DNA of 64,000 bases from Coturnix japonica (lineage: Eukaryota; Chordata; Aves; Galliformes; Phasianidae): the NCBI RefSeq assembly GCF_001577835.2, contig NC_029526.1, forward strand, positions 837,510 to 901,509, read 5' to 3'. Positions 1 through 13,400 of the stretch are shown piece after piece (the first letter of the stretch is position 1; each line of letters starts with the position of its first letter). Below the pieces are notes generated by a model. That model saw only the letters and a list, made by a program, of their open reading frames with translations. It did no database searches and had not been told where the DNA came from. Made by a program: the position numbers and the translations under genes.

Positions 1-734
1 GTATCTCATTTATTGTTTCCTCTGTTCCTACAACACCGAGCTCAATTGGCCTTGGCAGTGAAAAGTAACGACTGTCCGCCTCAGTGCCTTCTCTTGTAGG
101 CTGGTGAAGGCTGGGAAAACTAAGTGGTCACTGGAATTACAGTGTGAAGTGATGATGTTGAATGTTCAACAGCAGCATGCTGCATGTGCCTGCATCCTTA
201 CAAGTCCTCTTGAAGCGAGTATGAGCTTCATTTTACAGACTGAGGGGAGGAGAACAGATGAGCTGTCTTGAATCCAGCTGCTCTAAGCTGCTGTGTGTAT
301 AATGAGGGGTAGCATGCAAAGCCACCTCTGAACTTTCTGCTGCAGTACTGACAGCAACAAGCTCTTTGATCAGGCATTGCTAAAAGCAGGAAGCTCCATT
401 TGCATCCTTTAGGTCACCCAGCAGATGTATGGATGCAGAGTGGTCCTCAGCTTTCACCTGAGCTGTTAGCTCAGCCCTTTGTGTCAATGCCCTTCTATAG
501 GAGGAACATGGGAAACAACTTCTTACCTCTAGCGTTGTATTTTAAACAAAAAAACCCCACAGCCTCCGTACAAAACTGATACCTTGTATGGATTTGCAAA
601 GTTGAGTTCCTATTGACATTTCTTACCCTCAGGACCTCTTTAAATCAAAGCTGCTGACCTCCCTTTGTAAGCAGGTGGCTCTGTTTAAACTGTTTAGTCC
701 CAGTTAAAAGTTTGTACTGTAATCTCTCCTGCAG
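1..734 (+). other. GLG1: GLG1 intron (partial, left window edge)
   Basis: No reading frame here matches GLG1, and the first recognisable exon starts right after the acceptor AG at 733-734. I therefore read the whole stretch as intron. I see no repeat or RNA gene in it. Confidence 0.75.
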
Positions 735-3700
735 ACTGAGGATATCAGACTTGAACCAGAGCTCTACGAGGCTTGTAAAAGTGACATCAAGAATTACTGC
801 CAAAACGTTCCCTATGGCAATGCTCAGGTAATCGGTCACCTGAATCATTTACTATTTCATTTTTGCACTTTAGCTTCAGAAACTGCTTTGTTTTTAGATT
901 ATTTTTGGCTCTCCCTGCAGGTTTAGGTTTTCATTTTGATAGCAACAGAAGATTTCAGTACTATTTTGGAGCATTATATTGTTTTCTGCCTGGTCCCAAG
1001 TGTTTAATGCTGTGTGAATGCATTGCTGTGAGCATGCAAAATTAGCACGATCACGTTAATTTAAAGCTGTTGGCTGCTGGTGACTGCAGATGCTGCTGGA
1101 GGTTTTGTAGATGCGATCTGCAGGATGAGGTTTGGGGTTTTGGAGCAGGTCCAGGTCACCTTTGTTGCGTTACATTTGTTTGTGGGAAAAGATGAACTTG
1201 AAGCAAGTGATGGAAATCAGTGTTGGTACCATTTGTCTCATTAAAATCTAGGCAGCATAAACATGATTGCACTGATGGGTGAAGATAGTGGGCCAACAGG
1301 GGGGGCATGTAGGTGGGCTGGAGCAGTATAGGGTGGAATCATGCCAACAGCACGTCTGTCCTGATTGTAATTGTGTTGTAGATCATAGAATGCCTAAAAG
1401 AAATCAAGAAGCAGTTGAGTACCCGGTGCCACCAAAAGGTGTTCAAGCTGCAGGAGACTGAGATGATGGATCCAGAGCTGGACTACACGCTGATGAGAGT
1501 CTGCAAGCAGATGATCAAGGTGATGGGCTGATTCCAGGGGGTGAGGCTGGGATATGGAAGTGCTTTGAACCAGTTTTGAACTTCCCATAGGCTTCTTAGA
1601 AAATGTCTGTGTTGTTTCAAAGTGTTTCATGCAAGTGATCAGATTCTCAGCTGGGAATCAGGTTTCTTCAGGGTTCTTCCCTTTTAACTTGCTCTGAATA
1701 TCAAGTCAGAGCCTGCACACTGGTAGATTTGTCTTCAAGTGCCAGAAGAACAGAGGAGGAAGTCTGTGCTGAGGCTTCCCATAGGGCTCATACAGTCACT
1801 CCCCTTGCTGCGTATTTCATCGTCTTTTAAGCAAGGTGGAGAAGCTGTGGTCACAGAGAGAAGGAGCATCTTCAGCTCACTGCTGGTGCACATAGACTTT
1901 GATCAGCCTGATAAACAGGCAAAAATTGAGCAGAAACCTGCTTGCTTAAAACCAGAAATGCTGCCTTAAAGTCTTGCACATAGATGCTGTCACTTGTGGA
2001 AGAAAATAAAAGCAGAAGTCTCTTAGTGCTACCAGCGCGAGCTGCAGGCTGGAAACAAGTCAGGAGTATACAGCTTGGTGCTCACCCCATAAGCACAGGT
2101 ATTCATGCCCATGGGCAGCTGGGAGGCTGGCAGTGTTCTTAATAGGAGGTGCTGAGAGTTCTCTATACCTCTGGGCTGGGTGTGTGGTTATTTTCCTTCA
2201 CAAGTATCCATGTTTTCATGTGTCTAGTGAAAAAACGTGCACTTGTTTGTTTTCACAGCGTTTTTGTCCAGAAGCAGACTCAAAAAACATGTTGCAGTGT
2301 TTGAAACAGAACAAGAACAGTGAAGTGATGGATCCGAAGTGCAAGCAAATGATAACCAAGCGTCAGATCACGCAGAACACAGGTATTCCTTCCTGAATAA
2401 AGACCTTAACTGTCTGCTTGAGCCGGTGAATGATCTGTGTGGCTGGGACAATACTGACCTGGTGTCTTACACAGCTGTCAGTGCACACACTTAACTCCCT
2501 TCTGTCAAGATCCTGAGGGCCAGCATGCGGGGCTGCTTTACTCCCAGAGCACCACTTACCTTGCTAGTTGTAGTTGGTTGGTGGAAAGCTCTTATCCCCG
2601 TAATTAAATGTGTGGGGAAAAACAGTGTAATTTGGGAAACTTCTCTCAGATCTCATAGAGTGTTACGGCCTGCAATGTGAGATGTGTGTTCTAATGGCAT
2701 GCTGTGATCTCCCCTGGTTAGATTACCGCCTAAATCCGGTGCTGAGGAAGGCCTGCAAAGCAGACATACCAAAATTCTGCCAGAATATTCTGAATAGAGC
2801 CAAGGATGATACAGAATTGGAGGGACAAGTCATCTCCTGCCTGAAGCTCAAGTATGCAGACCAGGTGAGCAGAGCTCAGGCTGTGCTGAGCAACTCTCAC
2901 TGAACAACAAATTAATTTGCACTCAGTGTCTTCAGTACATGTAATAGATACACAAAATGGGGTTTTATGCTCCTGCACAGCAGGTAGGGAATACACGGGT
3001 TAAAATGCAAGGTGATTGATTTATGAGGGTGAAGGTGATTGAAAACTGGGTTAATGACTTTCTCTGCTCAATAGCGTCTCTCTCCAGACTGCGAGGACCA
3101 AATTCGAGTGATAATCCAAGAATCAGCTCTTGATTATCGACTGGATCCCCAGCTTCAGATGCACTGCTCTGAAGAGGTAGGAGAAGCAGCTCTGCAGTTG
3201 CATATTCAGGATGAAACCCCATTCATGTCTCATGATTTCCCTTCTCAATCAGTGCTTACGACTGTGAGAGAAATACTGCTTGCTTTTTTTCCTTCTGGTC
3301 TTGTCAAGCTTAACTGGAATACAACTAGGTTTGAGCTTTAACAGCCTAAACAAGCCACGCCTCAAGTGTTGCTTGTGTTTCTGTGCTATTTTCCTCCCTG
3401 CCTTCCTCTCAACATAGCAACATGGACCTCTTGCTGTTGGCTTCTGAAGGTTACGCATTATCGAGTGCGTCACATTTGGCTCAGATTTCTGGGTGGGAGA
3501 GTAACTCGTGTTCTCTGGCTGTACCTTCTCATGAACTAATGTATCAAGATATCAGAGGCACAGTGATTGTCATTAACTGCTGATTCCTTAAAATACCTTC
3601 TTTGCAATAGATTTCCAGCTTGTGTGCTGAAGAAGCAGCAGCTCAGGAGCAGACTGGGCAGGTGGAAGAATGCCTGAAAGTGAACCTGCTGAAAATAAAG

Positions 3701-5890
3701 ACCGAAATGTGCAAGAAGGTAAAGGAGATGTGTTGGAAGAGCTCTGGAAGGCATCTCATCCCTGCACTGGTTGGGGTTCTTAAGTGCTGTTGTAGATCCC
3801 AACTCTAGCCCTGTTACAGCCAGCATAGAGCAAGTATGCACTGACCTTGCATTTTAGACCAGTGATGTTATTTCAGTGGAGGTAACTGTGCTTACCCTCT
3901 TAAAGCAGAATGTTCAATCCAGCCTAAAACAGCAGTGACAGCGTTGTTTGGCGTGATGCTGGGTTGTTGAAGGTGGTGCACCTTTCAGAAGTATGGAGCA
4001 GCAGGATCTGTGCTGTTTTCTTCTCTCCTATTTCTGTTGTTGTTTAAGGTGTGCTTGCAATTTCTTCCCACCCCAGGAAGTGCTCAACATGCTGAAGGAG
4101 AGCAAAGCAGATATCTTTGTGGACCCAGTGCTGCACACAGCCTGTGCCCTTGACATTAAACACCACTGTGCTGCTATTCCTCCAGGGAGAGGACGCCGTA
4201 AGTGCTTGTGCTCTCTTCGTGCAACTTCTGAGTCCTGATGGCCTTAAGCTGTGTTTTCAAACTAGCATTATCTTAAGTACTAGTTATTTCTGCTCTTTTA
4301 CTGTGGGTAATGGGCTGGAACTGCTGCAGAGGTTGTCGGTGCTGCTGGATAAGGGGTCTATCGAGGAGTGTTCAGTCCTCCATTCTGCCCAAGGCAGGAT
4401 CAGTTCTTCAATCCTGATGTCGCATCCTTGCAGCCTATCTGCCATTTTTAAACAAAGTACATTACGTTCTGTTATTAATCACAGAACAGCCTGGGTTGAA
4501 AAGGCCCACAGTGCTCACCCAGTTCCAACCCCCTGCTGTGTGCAGGGTCACCAACCAGCAGCCCAGGCTGCCCAGAGCCACATCCAGCCTGGCCTTGAAT
4601 GCCTGCAGGGATGGGGCATCCACAGCCCCCTTGGGCAGCCTGTTCCAGTGCATCACCACCCTATGGGTAAAAAACTTCCTCCTAATACCCAACCTAAACC
4701 TCCTCATCTCAGTTTAAAACCATTCCCCTTGTCCTTTCACTGCCCACCCTCACAAACAGCCATTCCCCTTCCTGTTTATATGCTCCCTTAAATATTAGAA
4801 GGCCACAATGAGGCCTCCCTGGAGCCTGATTCATGTGATTACAAACAAAGCATGAAGCCTGGCTCGTAACCCTTCTGTGAAATCCCTGCTCAGGTAAATC
4901 CTGTTCAGAATGAGCAAGTGGACTCAATTTTGCAGTGATATGTATCTTCACTGTCTATCAGCTTTGTGCGGCTCTCCAGCTTATGGCCGTGCTATAGTAG
5001 GCTGTACCAAAAGCTTCCCTGGAACTAAGCTGCTTCTCTTACAGAAGCAAATCACTTTAGTTTCATGAGATTTACTCTCAGCCAATCCCTCTGATCCTTC
5101 TTTGTTCCTGTCAGTATTTGCCCATGGTTGGCTTTTTGCTTCGGTCTGTTTGACAGGTAAAATTAATTCCCTTCAAAGGGAGGACAGGGCTTTGTCTGCA
5201 GTTCAGTAGCCTAGCTGGTCTTTTTAGAAAGCTGAGCAACCATCAGCCTCACATGGAACTGAAACATCCCTTTCCAGCAGCCTTTCCACAGCGCATTGTT
5301 GACGGCACTGTTTTTATGTTGTAACACCATCTTCTGTCTGTCACAGAAATGTCGTGCTTAATGGAAGCCTTGGAAGACAAGCGTGTGAGGCTGCAGCCTG
5401 AGTGCAAGAAACGCCTTAATGATCGTATTGAAATGTGGAGCTATGCTGCAAAGGTGAATATGTTACAGATTTAAGGACCTCCCTCGTTTGTTTTTGCATT
5501 GGATCTTTCTGTTGCAAGGTGTTGTACTGAAAGCCTGAGCTGTAGGAACGTTCTTGTCTTGCAATGATGTTCAGCATTTTGAGGTTTTAGATAAGGAAGA
5601 AATTGAAATGGGATTTTCTATTTAACCTGTAGTGCTTGCAACCAATGCCAGCCCCTACAGAATAAGCAGGCTAAATGGCATGGTAAGCATGGCTTGACTG
5701 ATTGATTCCCTTTCACCCCTAGGTTGCCCCAGCGGAAGGCTTCTCTGACCTTGCCATGCAAGTGATGACCTCTCCGTCCAAGAATTACATACTGTCTGTG
5801 ATCACGGTTGGCATCTGTGTACTCTTCCTGATCGGCCTGATGTGTGGACGCATCACCAAGCGGGTGACAAGAGAGCTCAAGGACAGGTAG
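735..5890 (+). CDS. GLG1: Golgi glycoprotein 1 (GLG1 / ESL-1 / CFR-1 / MG-160), C-terminal 367 residues
   Basis: This is the 3' part of a type I Golgi membrane sialoglycoprotein known as an FGF-binding receptor and E-selectin ligand. Nine exons join in frame: 735-827, 1382-1519, 2259-2382, 2722-2864, 3075-3176, 3611-3718, 4077-4197, 5347-5453 and 5723-5890 (stop TAG 5888-5890). All have GT-AG borders. The product is a run of cysteine-rich GLG1 repeats, each carrying patterns such as LEPELYEACKSDI and LRKACKADIPKFC. The last exon holds one hydrophobic membrane segment (YILSVITVGICVLFLIGLMC) and a short basic cytosolic tail ending in RVTRELKDR, as in mammalian GLG1. The 5' exons lie left of the window. 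No truncation or frameshift is visible. The family match is from memory but near residue-for-residue. Confidence 0.97.
4480..4830 (-). mobile_element. CR1 LINE 3' fragment in GLG1 intron
   Basis: The sense strand is minus. Reading leftwards from about 4700, the minus strand encodes the typical C-terminal piece of CR1 reverse-transcriptase ORF2 (FFTHRVVMHWNRLPKGAVDA, then [13 protein letters not shown]). It ends at about 4480 in the 3'UTR signature that reads CACAGAACAGCCTGGGTTG on plus. It is 5'-truncated, like most CR1 copies. The outer boundary near 4830 is approximate. It lies in the intron between the exons ending at 4197 and starting at 5347. Confidence 0.9.
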
Positions 5891-5986
5891 AGCCTGGATT
5901 GCCTGCTGGAGAAATGCCTGCCCAGTGCCCAGTTTTGTACAGCCCTCCTCTGTATAGTCTACCCAACCCCTCTTGTGAGAGAGGAG

Positions 5987-5992
5987 AATAAA
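5987..5992 (+). terminator. GLG1: Possible proximal GLG1 poly(A) signal
   Basis: AATAAA lies about 100 bp after the stop, followed at once by an A-rich run to about 6007. It could give a short 3'UTR form. The A-run could also cause internal priming in cDNA, so real use is uncertain. Confidence 0.4.
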
Positions 5993-8900
5993 AAGAAAAA
6001 AAAAAAAGAGTTAGAACAGCAGCAGGTGTTGGCTCAGTTTTCCCATCCTGGATCTCATCCACAGCATCTTCATCCTATGAAAGTTTATGTGCAACATTGG
6101 CAGCCCAGCCGGCAGCTTTTGTTATCCCTTTGTTAGCAGACTCTCGTTTACCTGCCTGTAGACAAGTCTCTGTTGTACTGTTGGAACTGCCTTCACTCTC
6201 CAAATCAGACTGATACGACCTGCAGCTCAAGCAGTTTTTAAGTAAATTTTTAAAGGAAGACATATATCTGCATACCAACTCTATGATTTAGGTAACGGTT
6301 CGTACTGAAATTTAGTCCTCCTCTGTGGCTGGCTGAAATGGAGGCAGGAAGGTAAAGGGTAAATTGCATCTCACACCGCAGTTGGCCTTGTTTTGGACAT
6401 CTTGCTCATCTTGTGTAAAGCATCTTCAGAGCGTGGTCTGGGACAACCTATGGATGCCAGCACCGGTGTCCTCTGCTAGTGAATATCCTGCTTTTGGTAC
6501 TGTGGATAGTTTTGGCTGAAGAGATGCCCTCCCTTTCTTCCTCTGCCGCTCAAGATAGAATCAAGAACCCACCAGGATTAAGTACTCACGTGAGCTGTAC
6601 AACTCCAGTAGATCGAAGACCTGGTGTGGACACGAGGCTGTAGAGCCTGTCCATAGTGTGCAGTGCTGCTGTCAGCGGGCAGGAGGTGCCCGGATCGATG
6701 ACTTGGTCAGCGTTTTTATTAGCGATGATGCAGTGACATTTTAACACTCCTTTTCTTTCGCGTTACTGCTGCTAAGCTGTCACCCTTCCCAGTCAACTTC
6801 CTACAGGTGGTATATGACACCCTGGCAGTGCGGTGCTTTGTCAGCGATGCAGGATGCTACCGAACACTTGATCTGGCTGCTCTGTCAGCTGCATGTGGGC
6901 TAGCACAAAGATGGCCTCCATCTTTGGAATTGTAGCACTGTTTTTAGCTTTGTCACGGCTGCAGTCGATGAGGATAACAGCTGGTGTTCCCTGGGATGCA
7001 GGGTGAGAGTGCTGGTCTTGAAAGCCTGGTAGGAGGGGAGGGGAAGAGGAATGGTATTGCATGGAAGGCACAATGTCATTGTGTGTGCATCAGTGCTCTG
7101 GAAGGTGTTCTGGAAGAGCTGCAGCCATCCTCTTTGTTCCTTGAGTGCTGGAAGGAGAAGTGGGAAGCCACGTGCTGCAGTCAGAACCTGAGCTGATAGG
7201 TTTCCCCAGCACTCTTCACCTGGAAGTGACTGCACGAGAGCCAGCACAGTGCGTGCAGTTGGGTGTGCTTTATCAGCCTTCTTGATGTGCTCTACTGTGT
7301 GTGCTGCAGTAAAAATCATGTGCCTGACCCTGTCTAGCTTAGGTTGATGCTTAAACCATGATGTCATTTCCTCTCTTAGCACGCTCCTAGGTAACATCTG
7401 ATGTTCCCAGTTCTCTTCATTATTCTTTGTGATAATGAGGGAGACAGCTTTGAGACATCCTGGAACGCGGAGCAGCAGACTCCCGCGATGCTGCGTGTAC
7501 AGAAAGTCAGGTGCAAAACACTGCAATGGCTTTTGCTGCCTCTGTGAAGTGCTAGAAAGCTGTACCACATGAAGCTTCTTGCAAACATTCCTTCATCCCG
7601 CTCTGAGGATGGACAGCAAATGGTTGGCAATGCAGGTGATCCTTGCTCTTGCTAGCAAGCTCTTCTGTCTCCGAGTATTCTGAACGCAACGCTGGGTGGT
7701 AAAGGAAGTGTGTGAGCAATGAGGATTCAGTAGAGAACTGGTGCGTGCTGGTAGTGGCAAGGCTGTTAGGCAGAACAGAAACCAAACCTGCCTTTCTTCC
7801 CCCTTTTTCCCCAGTGCTGATGGAGCTAGTTCTCTGTAAACGTGAACTGGAACAGAGAATGAATGCTTTGTTGCATCTCTTGGGGCAGCACAGCCATATG
7901 ACACCTAGATGTTAATTTGGCTATTATAGATTGTTTGGTGTGAGTTTGTGAGCTACCATTACTGCGGCAGAGGTGGGAAAGGAGGGGCATCCTGTGCAGT
8001 CTTGCCTGCATGGCACAAGCCTTGATTCTCAAACATCCCTCGGGCATAAGGAAATGCTGCTGGGGCTTCTTTAACCTCTTGTGACTTCTGAAAAAGCATT
8101 TTGTAACCTGGTTAGATTGAAAAGCCAAATGAAGGTGGTTTGTTGTCTAGAAGTAGCATCTTCCACTGAGTTCCTAACAAACGGTGTTGCAGTGAAAGTT
8201 GTAGGTTTGTAGCTATAGCTCTGAATGTAAACCATGTTCCACTGTGAAGGTAACTAATGTACGTTCTGGGTTGGGTTTTGTTGTTGCTTTGTGATGTGGA
8301 GGGGGCTGATGCAGGGGATGAGCCGAACTTCCTGCATCCTCGCTGGTTTTGGAGGTGGAGCGCTGATAGACTCCGATGTGACACTGAGAATCATGAGAGC
8401 CCACAGTGCTGGGGGCAGAGGCAGGTACTGACTGCAGCTCTGCATGTTGCCTTCCAACGTTCTTTGTCGCTGTACGTTTGTAAAGGTGTGATGCTGGGCA
8501 GAGAGTTCAGGCCTTTGTATCAGTGAGCATCACACTCGTGTTTTAAAGTCACACTTCCTGATGTTGCTGATGACCAGTTTTGCTCATTTTTTCCTTTACT
8601 AGATGTGTACCCAACCCCAACCTTGAGATGCTCTCCTCCTCCTTGTCTATACCTGAAAGAGTTCTCAAAAGCACAGAAAGCCCTGAAAGCACTCTGCCAA
8701 AATAACCTGCTTTGCCCTGTTACCAACACCTTGCCCACAGGTTTTCCAATGCAGGATAAATGTTGGTAAGAACCTGCCTTGAGATCAAGGAAGCCTGTTG
8801 TGACGTGGTGGGGAGTGCTGGAACTGTCATCAGCCCAAACAGTGTCACAGGGGAAGGCTGCGTTCTGCAGAATGCTGTGTGTGTGTCTTTGTCCTCATTG

Positions 8901-9710
8901 CAAAGCCACGTGTAGAGCCTGCTCTTGGTGTGGGGATGCTCCTGCTGCTGGGAAGGCTACAGGCAGGAGAGGGGGCTGGTAGTGAGCAAGGCGTGCAGCT
9001 CTTTGTACTCAGCAGGTTGTGTCATGGTGTGTTGGGAGGACGTGTGCAGCTCCAGCTGACCTCTTAGCATTCGTTCTTGCTGACCTTAAGAAATAACCCT
9101 ATTTATTGCTCGCCTGGTGAGTCTAACCAAGTCCTTTTGCTGAGTTCCAGCGCAGCTTCCTCCTGCCCTTCAGGCTGTTGCATGACTGACGTGGCTATGG
9201 CCGGTGTTTCTGGTGCTTGCAGTGATGCCTGGCTGTATCACCGGAGAGAGCCGGGGCAAAAGAACCCACAGGGGGGCAGCGATGGAGGGGAGGTGGGATG
9301 GGGCAGCCCTGAGCACAGCAGGGTATCAATGGGGAGAAGGGCAGGAAGGCAGAGCTGCCTTGTGTCTGATGATGTTATAGAGGAGGGAACGTGCTGCAGG
9401 AGGGACAGTGGCTTCTATTAACACAACTTAGAGTTCCATTGGCAGTGATGGGGGGTGTCCCCCCAGCCCCAGCAGCTGAGACAGACCCGGCTCCTCCCAG
9501 TGCCCCGAGGGCTGGTTGAACTTAACGCTTCTATTTGTTTCCAATGTGACATTAACGAGGCCTCGGGTTTGTTTTTTCCTTTCTCTCTGTAAATTGTTTT
9601 TTCCTTTCTGTGTACAAACGCTGCCCGTCCCTCGTTGTTTGGGTTGATTTTTTACATGTTTCATGCTGTGTAATTTTGAGATGTTACCGAGATTCTGAAC
9701 ATAATGTGCA

Positions 9711-9750
9711 TTTTTTTTTGTTTTTTTTGTTTTTTTTGTTTTTTTTTTTG
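9711..9750 (+). repeat. T-rich simple repeat, (T)nG
   Basis: Runs of 7-10 T separated by single G lie just upstream of the distal GLG1 poly(A) signal. It is low-complexity sequence in the 3'UTR. Confidence 0.85.
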
Positions 9751-9776
9751 TCTGTACAGATGAAATGGGAGAATTT

Positions 9777-9782
9777 AATAAA
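9777..9782 (+). terminator. GLG1: Distal GLG1 poly(A) signal
   Basis: AATAAA, followed within about 30 bp by TTGTTGTGTT-like GT-rich sequence, which is the expected layout of a cleavage site. It is the last such signal before the PDPR promoter. Confidence 0.75.
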
Positions 9783-9894
9783 AAGAGTCTGCAGGTTTTT
9801 ACTTGTTGTGTTCACATTTATTTTTGATTCTCACCTGGATGTTCTCGTTCCCCTATTGACACTACAACGCGCTGCGTCCCCTTTAAGGGAATCC

Positions 9895-10037
9895 CATGTG
9901 GGCGTGGCTACCGCTAACCACGCCCCCTCGCTCTGTGCTGCTCTGTGATTGGCTGCAATGCGGCGCGCACAGCGGCCTGTCGCGCTGCCGCCCGCCTGCC
10001 GTAAAGCGCGGAAGGTCAGTGTGTGCTCCCGCCGCCA
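9895..10037 (+). promoter_or_regulatory. PDPR: PDPR promoter / start of CpG island
   Basis: CpG-dense sequence follows the AT-rich end of GLG1. It has KLF/Sp-type boxes (GGGCGTGGC near 9900, CCACGCCCCC near 9918) and an inverted CCAAT box (GATTGGCTG around 9947). The CpG-rich stretch continues to about 10640 across the first coding exon. No TATA box was seen. The transcription start is not determinable here, but the KLF-CCAAT order points to a start near 9970-10010. Confidence 0.6.
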
Positions 10038-10038
10038 G
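9990..10038 (+). other. PDPR: PDPR 5' noncoding exon (3' border defined)
   Basis: A strong donor (CCGCCAG then GTGAGG) ends at 10038. A matching acceptor (CCCCACGCAG) ends at 10377, 46 bp before the start codon. I infer a noncoding exon 1 and a 339-bp first intron. The 5' end given is only a guess. Confidence 0.5.
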
Positions 10039-10317
10039 GTGAGGCGCTGCCCGGCCCGCTTCCCCCGGTTCGGGCCCGTCCCCGCTGTCCCCCCGCCCCG
10101 GCGCGGCCGCAGCCGTTCGTCTCAGCGCCCCCTGCTCCTCCCGGCCCGCTCCGTGCCGCCCCACAGCGGATAAGCGCGGCTCGAGCTGCGGGCAGCGGCC
10201 TGTGCCGCCCGGTTCACCCTCGGGGCCCGGCCTTCCCACCTCAGGGCGCCCCTCGGTTTGAAGGGCCGCCCGCTGCTCGGCCGTTCCCTGCCGTCACCTC
10301 TCGCTGTGACCGGCGCC

Positions 10318-10334
10318 CACACACACACACACAC
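10318..10334 (+). repeat. (CA)n microsatellite
   Basis: About eight CA units lie in the first PDPR intron, some 40 bp upstream of the exon 2 acceptor and inside the CpG-rich region. Confidence 0.9.
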
Positions 10335-10423
10335 GGTGGGATCAGCGGTAACGCGCTTCTCGTCCCTCCCCACGCAGAAGGAGCGTTGTCCGCTGGCAGC
10401 GGGGCTGGCGCGGAGCGGCCGGG

Positions 10424-13400
10424 ATGTTCCTGCGGCTGCTGGCCGATGTGCGGTGGCGCGGGGCTGACCACAAGTGGAGGAGCGTGGCGTCCTGCCGGAG
10501 CGTGTCCGGAACGGCCGAACCGCAGCAGGTGCCGCTGCCGGCACAGGCACAGGTGGTCATCTGCGGGGCTGGCATCACCGGCACCTCGGTGGCGTATCAC
10601 CTCGCCAAGCTGGGCTGGAAGGATGTCGTCTTGCTTGAGCAGGGCAGGTAAGGAGTTTTGGTCACGGGGCTGAAAAGGCAGAACGTTGTGTACTGCAGCA
10701 CGTACTGAGATGTGTCATTTCTGCCTCAGTGCTGGAGCCACGGAGCAGGCTGATGTTTAATAACAACACTTCACTGCTGCTTCAAGTTCTTTACCAGGAG
10801 AGTGGTGAGGTCCTGGAACAGGCTGCCCAGGGAGGTTGTGGATGCCCCGTCCTTGGAGGTGTTCAAGGCCTGGTTGGACGGGGCCATGGGCAACCTGATC
10901 TAGTAATTGTGGGAGTTTGGTGGCCCTGCCAGGCAGGGGGGTTAGAACTTCATGATCCTTGAGGTCCCTTCCAACCCAGGTCATTCTGCGATTCACGAGT
11001 ACAAGAATCCCTTCCCGTTTCCTTTCTCTTCCCCTTCTCCCTTTCCTGCCTTCATCTCGGCTCCTGCCCTCTCTCCAGGATCAGGGGCTGAGCAGTGAGT
11101 GCCTGATGGTTCCTCTCTGCCACGCCTTCCCTCTTAAACTTGTATCCTGCTGCAATGTGGACACTTCCCAGGGGCTGCAGTCCTTCAATCCCTCTGGTGA
11201 TTCTCACCCATAAATATATTCTCACAGAGACATCACTGATGTTGCTGTCAGGCTCAGCCATGCCTTGCAGTGTGTCTGAGAGCTGGCTGAAGGTGCTCTC
11301 CGTAGGGCAACTCTGGGTTTCTCTCCCAGGGTCTATCCCTGCAGCCTTCTGCCCTCAAATCTTGGCTACCTGCAATTCCTGCAGAGATGAAATCTCTGTC
11401 CAAAAGCAGAGGTCACAAACTGCAGGCCTGAAATACACACATTCTCACTCACAGAATTCACCACTCACATTTGTTCAGTGGTGTTTTGATGGTGCTAATT
11501 TATCAGCTGACCCCTAGAGATGTAGGTTGTATTTTCTTTGTCTGCAGACTCCCAGCAGTGAGTATTAAAGGTGCATGTAGGCATGGGAGATGATGGGCTC
11601 AGCAAAGTTGCTTGCATTTTTTGTCCATACACATGTGTATTCAGAGGAGATTTAGGTTTACCTCCTGCCTATCTGTGCAGATCCAAGCTGCAGAAGTCAG
11701 AAGAACTGACACTGTTGCTCTGTAAGGAGCACGCTGCTGTTAGAGGTGGCCCAAGAATGGCAACTAAACTAAACCAGTCGATCACACCAGGTCTGTCTGT
11801 GGTTTACTTGCAGGTAATGCAGTGAAACACAGCATGGCTTGGAAAGACAGACTGTTTTAACTTGTCTAAAAATCCATTTAGGTCATCTCACCCCTATTGA
11901 CCACCTCCAGAAGGAGCAGGAAGTGGTGCATACCATAAAGTATTGCTCCACCACCACAGCTCAAAAGAGGTCGCAGGGGATGTGGAGGTTGTAGGTAGAC
12001 ACGGCCAAGCTGTTGCCCTATAAGCTGGTGAAGGGCTTGAGGTTGTCTGCTTCATTCTGTCACAGGGTTTAGTGCCTGTCTGTAGAACAGTGAGGTGTGT
12101 GTTGCAGTTAGAGAAGCACTTTGTGAGTTCAGTCTGCGGCCCATGGCAGGGCACAATAAATCCTGTTGGAAGTTTACTGTTGACTCCTGGTGTTTCCATG
12201 AGGCAATCTGAGGGTCCTGTGCATGCGATAATGTTTGGGACTTGAAGAAGTGTTTTCCCTTTAGCTCAGAGCTGCCCACTTGATGCTGCCTTCGAGTGTG
12301 GCTGTGACTCCCTGGCTTTGCGTGCCTGGGCTGCTGTCAGTGTCAGCTGCTTTTCCAGAGAGAAGAAATTCAGGGGTTTAGGAGCTCAGGCCGTGAGCGA
12401 GCTTGAGATAGAACAAAAGAACTGCTGCATTAGTAAGAATACCTTACAGTTAATGTTATGGTAAGCACAGCTGGCATCTGTGTGCTGGCTCTTTGTGTCT
12501 GAAAAAGGATGTAGCAAAAAGAATGCCTTCCACAGCTGATCTTGTGTTGAACTGCTGTAAGAAGATGGGTATGCTAAGCCGAAAGCAGTCTTGTCCAAAG
12601 CAGGGCTGCATTGATAGCAGGAAAGGTGACCTGAAAACAGGGAAGTAAATGAGATAATAAATGTGTCTGTCCCATCTTTGCCTGTCTGTGCTGCAGAGAG
12701 CGTTAACAGATCTTCCTTCTATGCAAGCACTTGACAAAGTATCTAGATGGGCAGTGGTTTAAGGACAGGCTTAAGAAGGGCAAAGAGCCACGTGCTTCTG
12801 TCTCTGGCAGCTGCTGCACGCTGACGGGGTGTAATTCTTCCTGTAAGCTGAAAGACACTGAGAAATCTTAGTTAACTTTCCTCCAAGGGAAGTCCTGCTT
12901 TGGAGGTAACCCCAACAGGCAGGTTGATTGAGTGAAAGAGGGTATATTTCAAGTGATTTCTTTGAGAAGTGTCAGCATTCAGGATGAGTTAAAGAGAAAT
13001 TAATTTGGAACAGAAAAGCATTTTCAAAAGTGAGGTAAAGTAAAACACCACCTTACAGCTTTTCAGTTGTCCTGAGAGGCAAAACAGGTGCTGGCTCCTG
13101 TTTGTGATGCAAGGTCAGCAAGGAGGGGATGCTCTTGGTCTGGTGTGCTTGGGGAGCCTTTCTGGGACACACACTGTCCTCTCTGCTGGCCCATTACCTG
13201 GATGACGCTGTCCTTGTGGCTTCTCTTGCAGATTGGCTGCAGGTACCACGCGCTTCTGTGCAGGCATCGTCAGCACAGCCCGGCCTGTGTCCATCGAGCT
13301 GAAGATGGCAGACTACTCCAACAAGCTGTACCAGCAGCTGGAGCAAGAGACTGGAGTGCAAACAGGTACCAAAAGTGTAAGCATTGAGTGACTGAGTAAG

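Larger units (their letters stand above)
5891..9800 (+). other. GLG1: GLG1 3' untranslated region
   Basis: About 3.9 kb follow the GLG1 stop without a convincing exon, splice pair or repeat. They end at a polyadenylation signal at 9777 followed by GT-rich sequence, just before the CpG-rich start of PDPR. Mammalian GLG1 mRNAs also have multi-kilobase 3'UTRs, so this is best read as 3'UTR. The short open frames here match no known protein. Confidence 0.7.

Noticed and set aside
4462-4707. 81-codon minus frame as a host gene
   Set aside because: It is the C-terminal fragment of the CR1 reverse-transcriptase ORF, not a host gene.
4117-4791. 224-codon plus frame near GLG1
   Set aside because: It combines an off-frame GLG1 exon, intron and the reverse strand of a CR1 copy.
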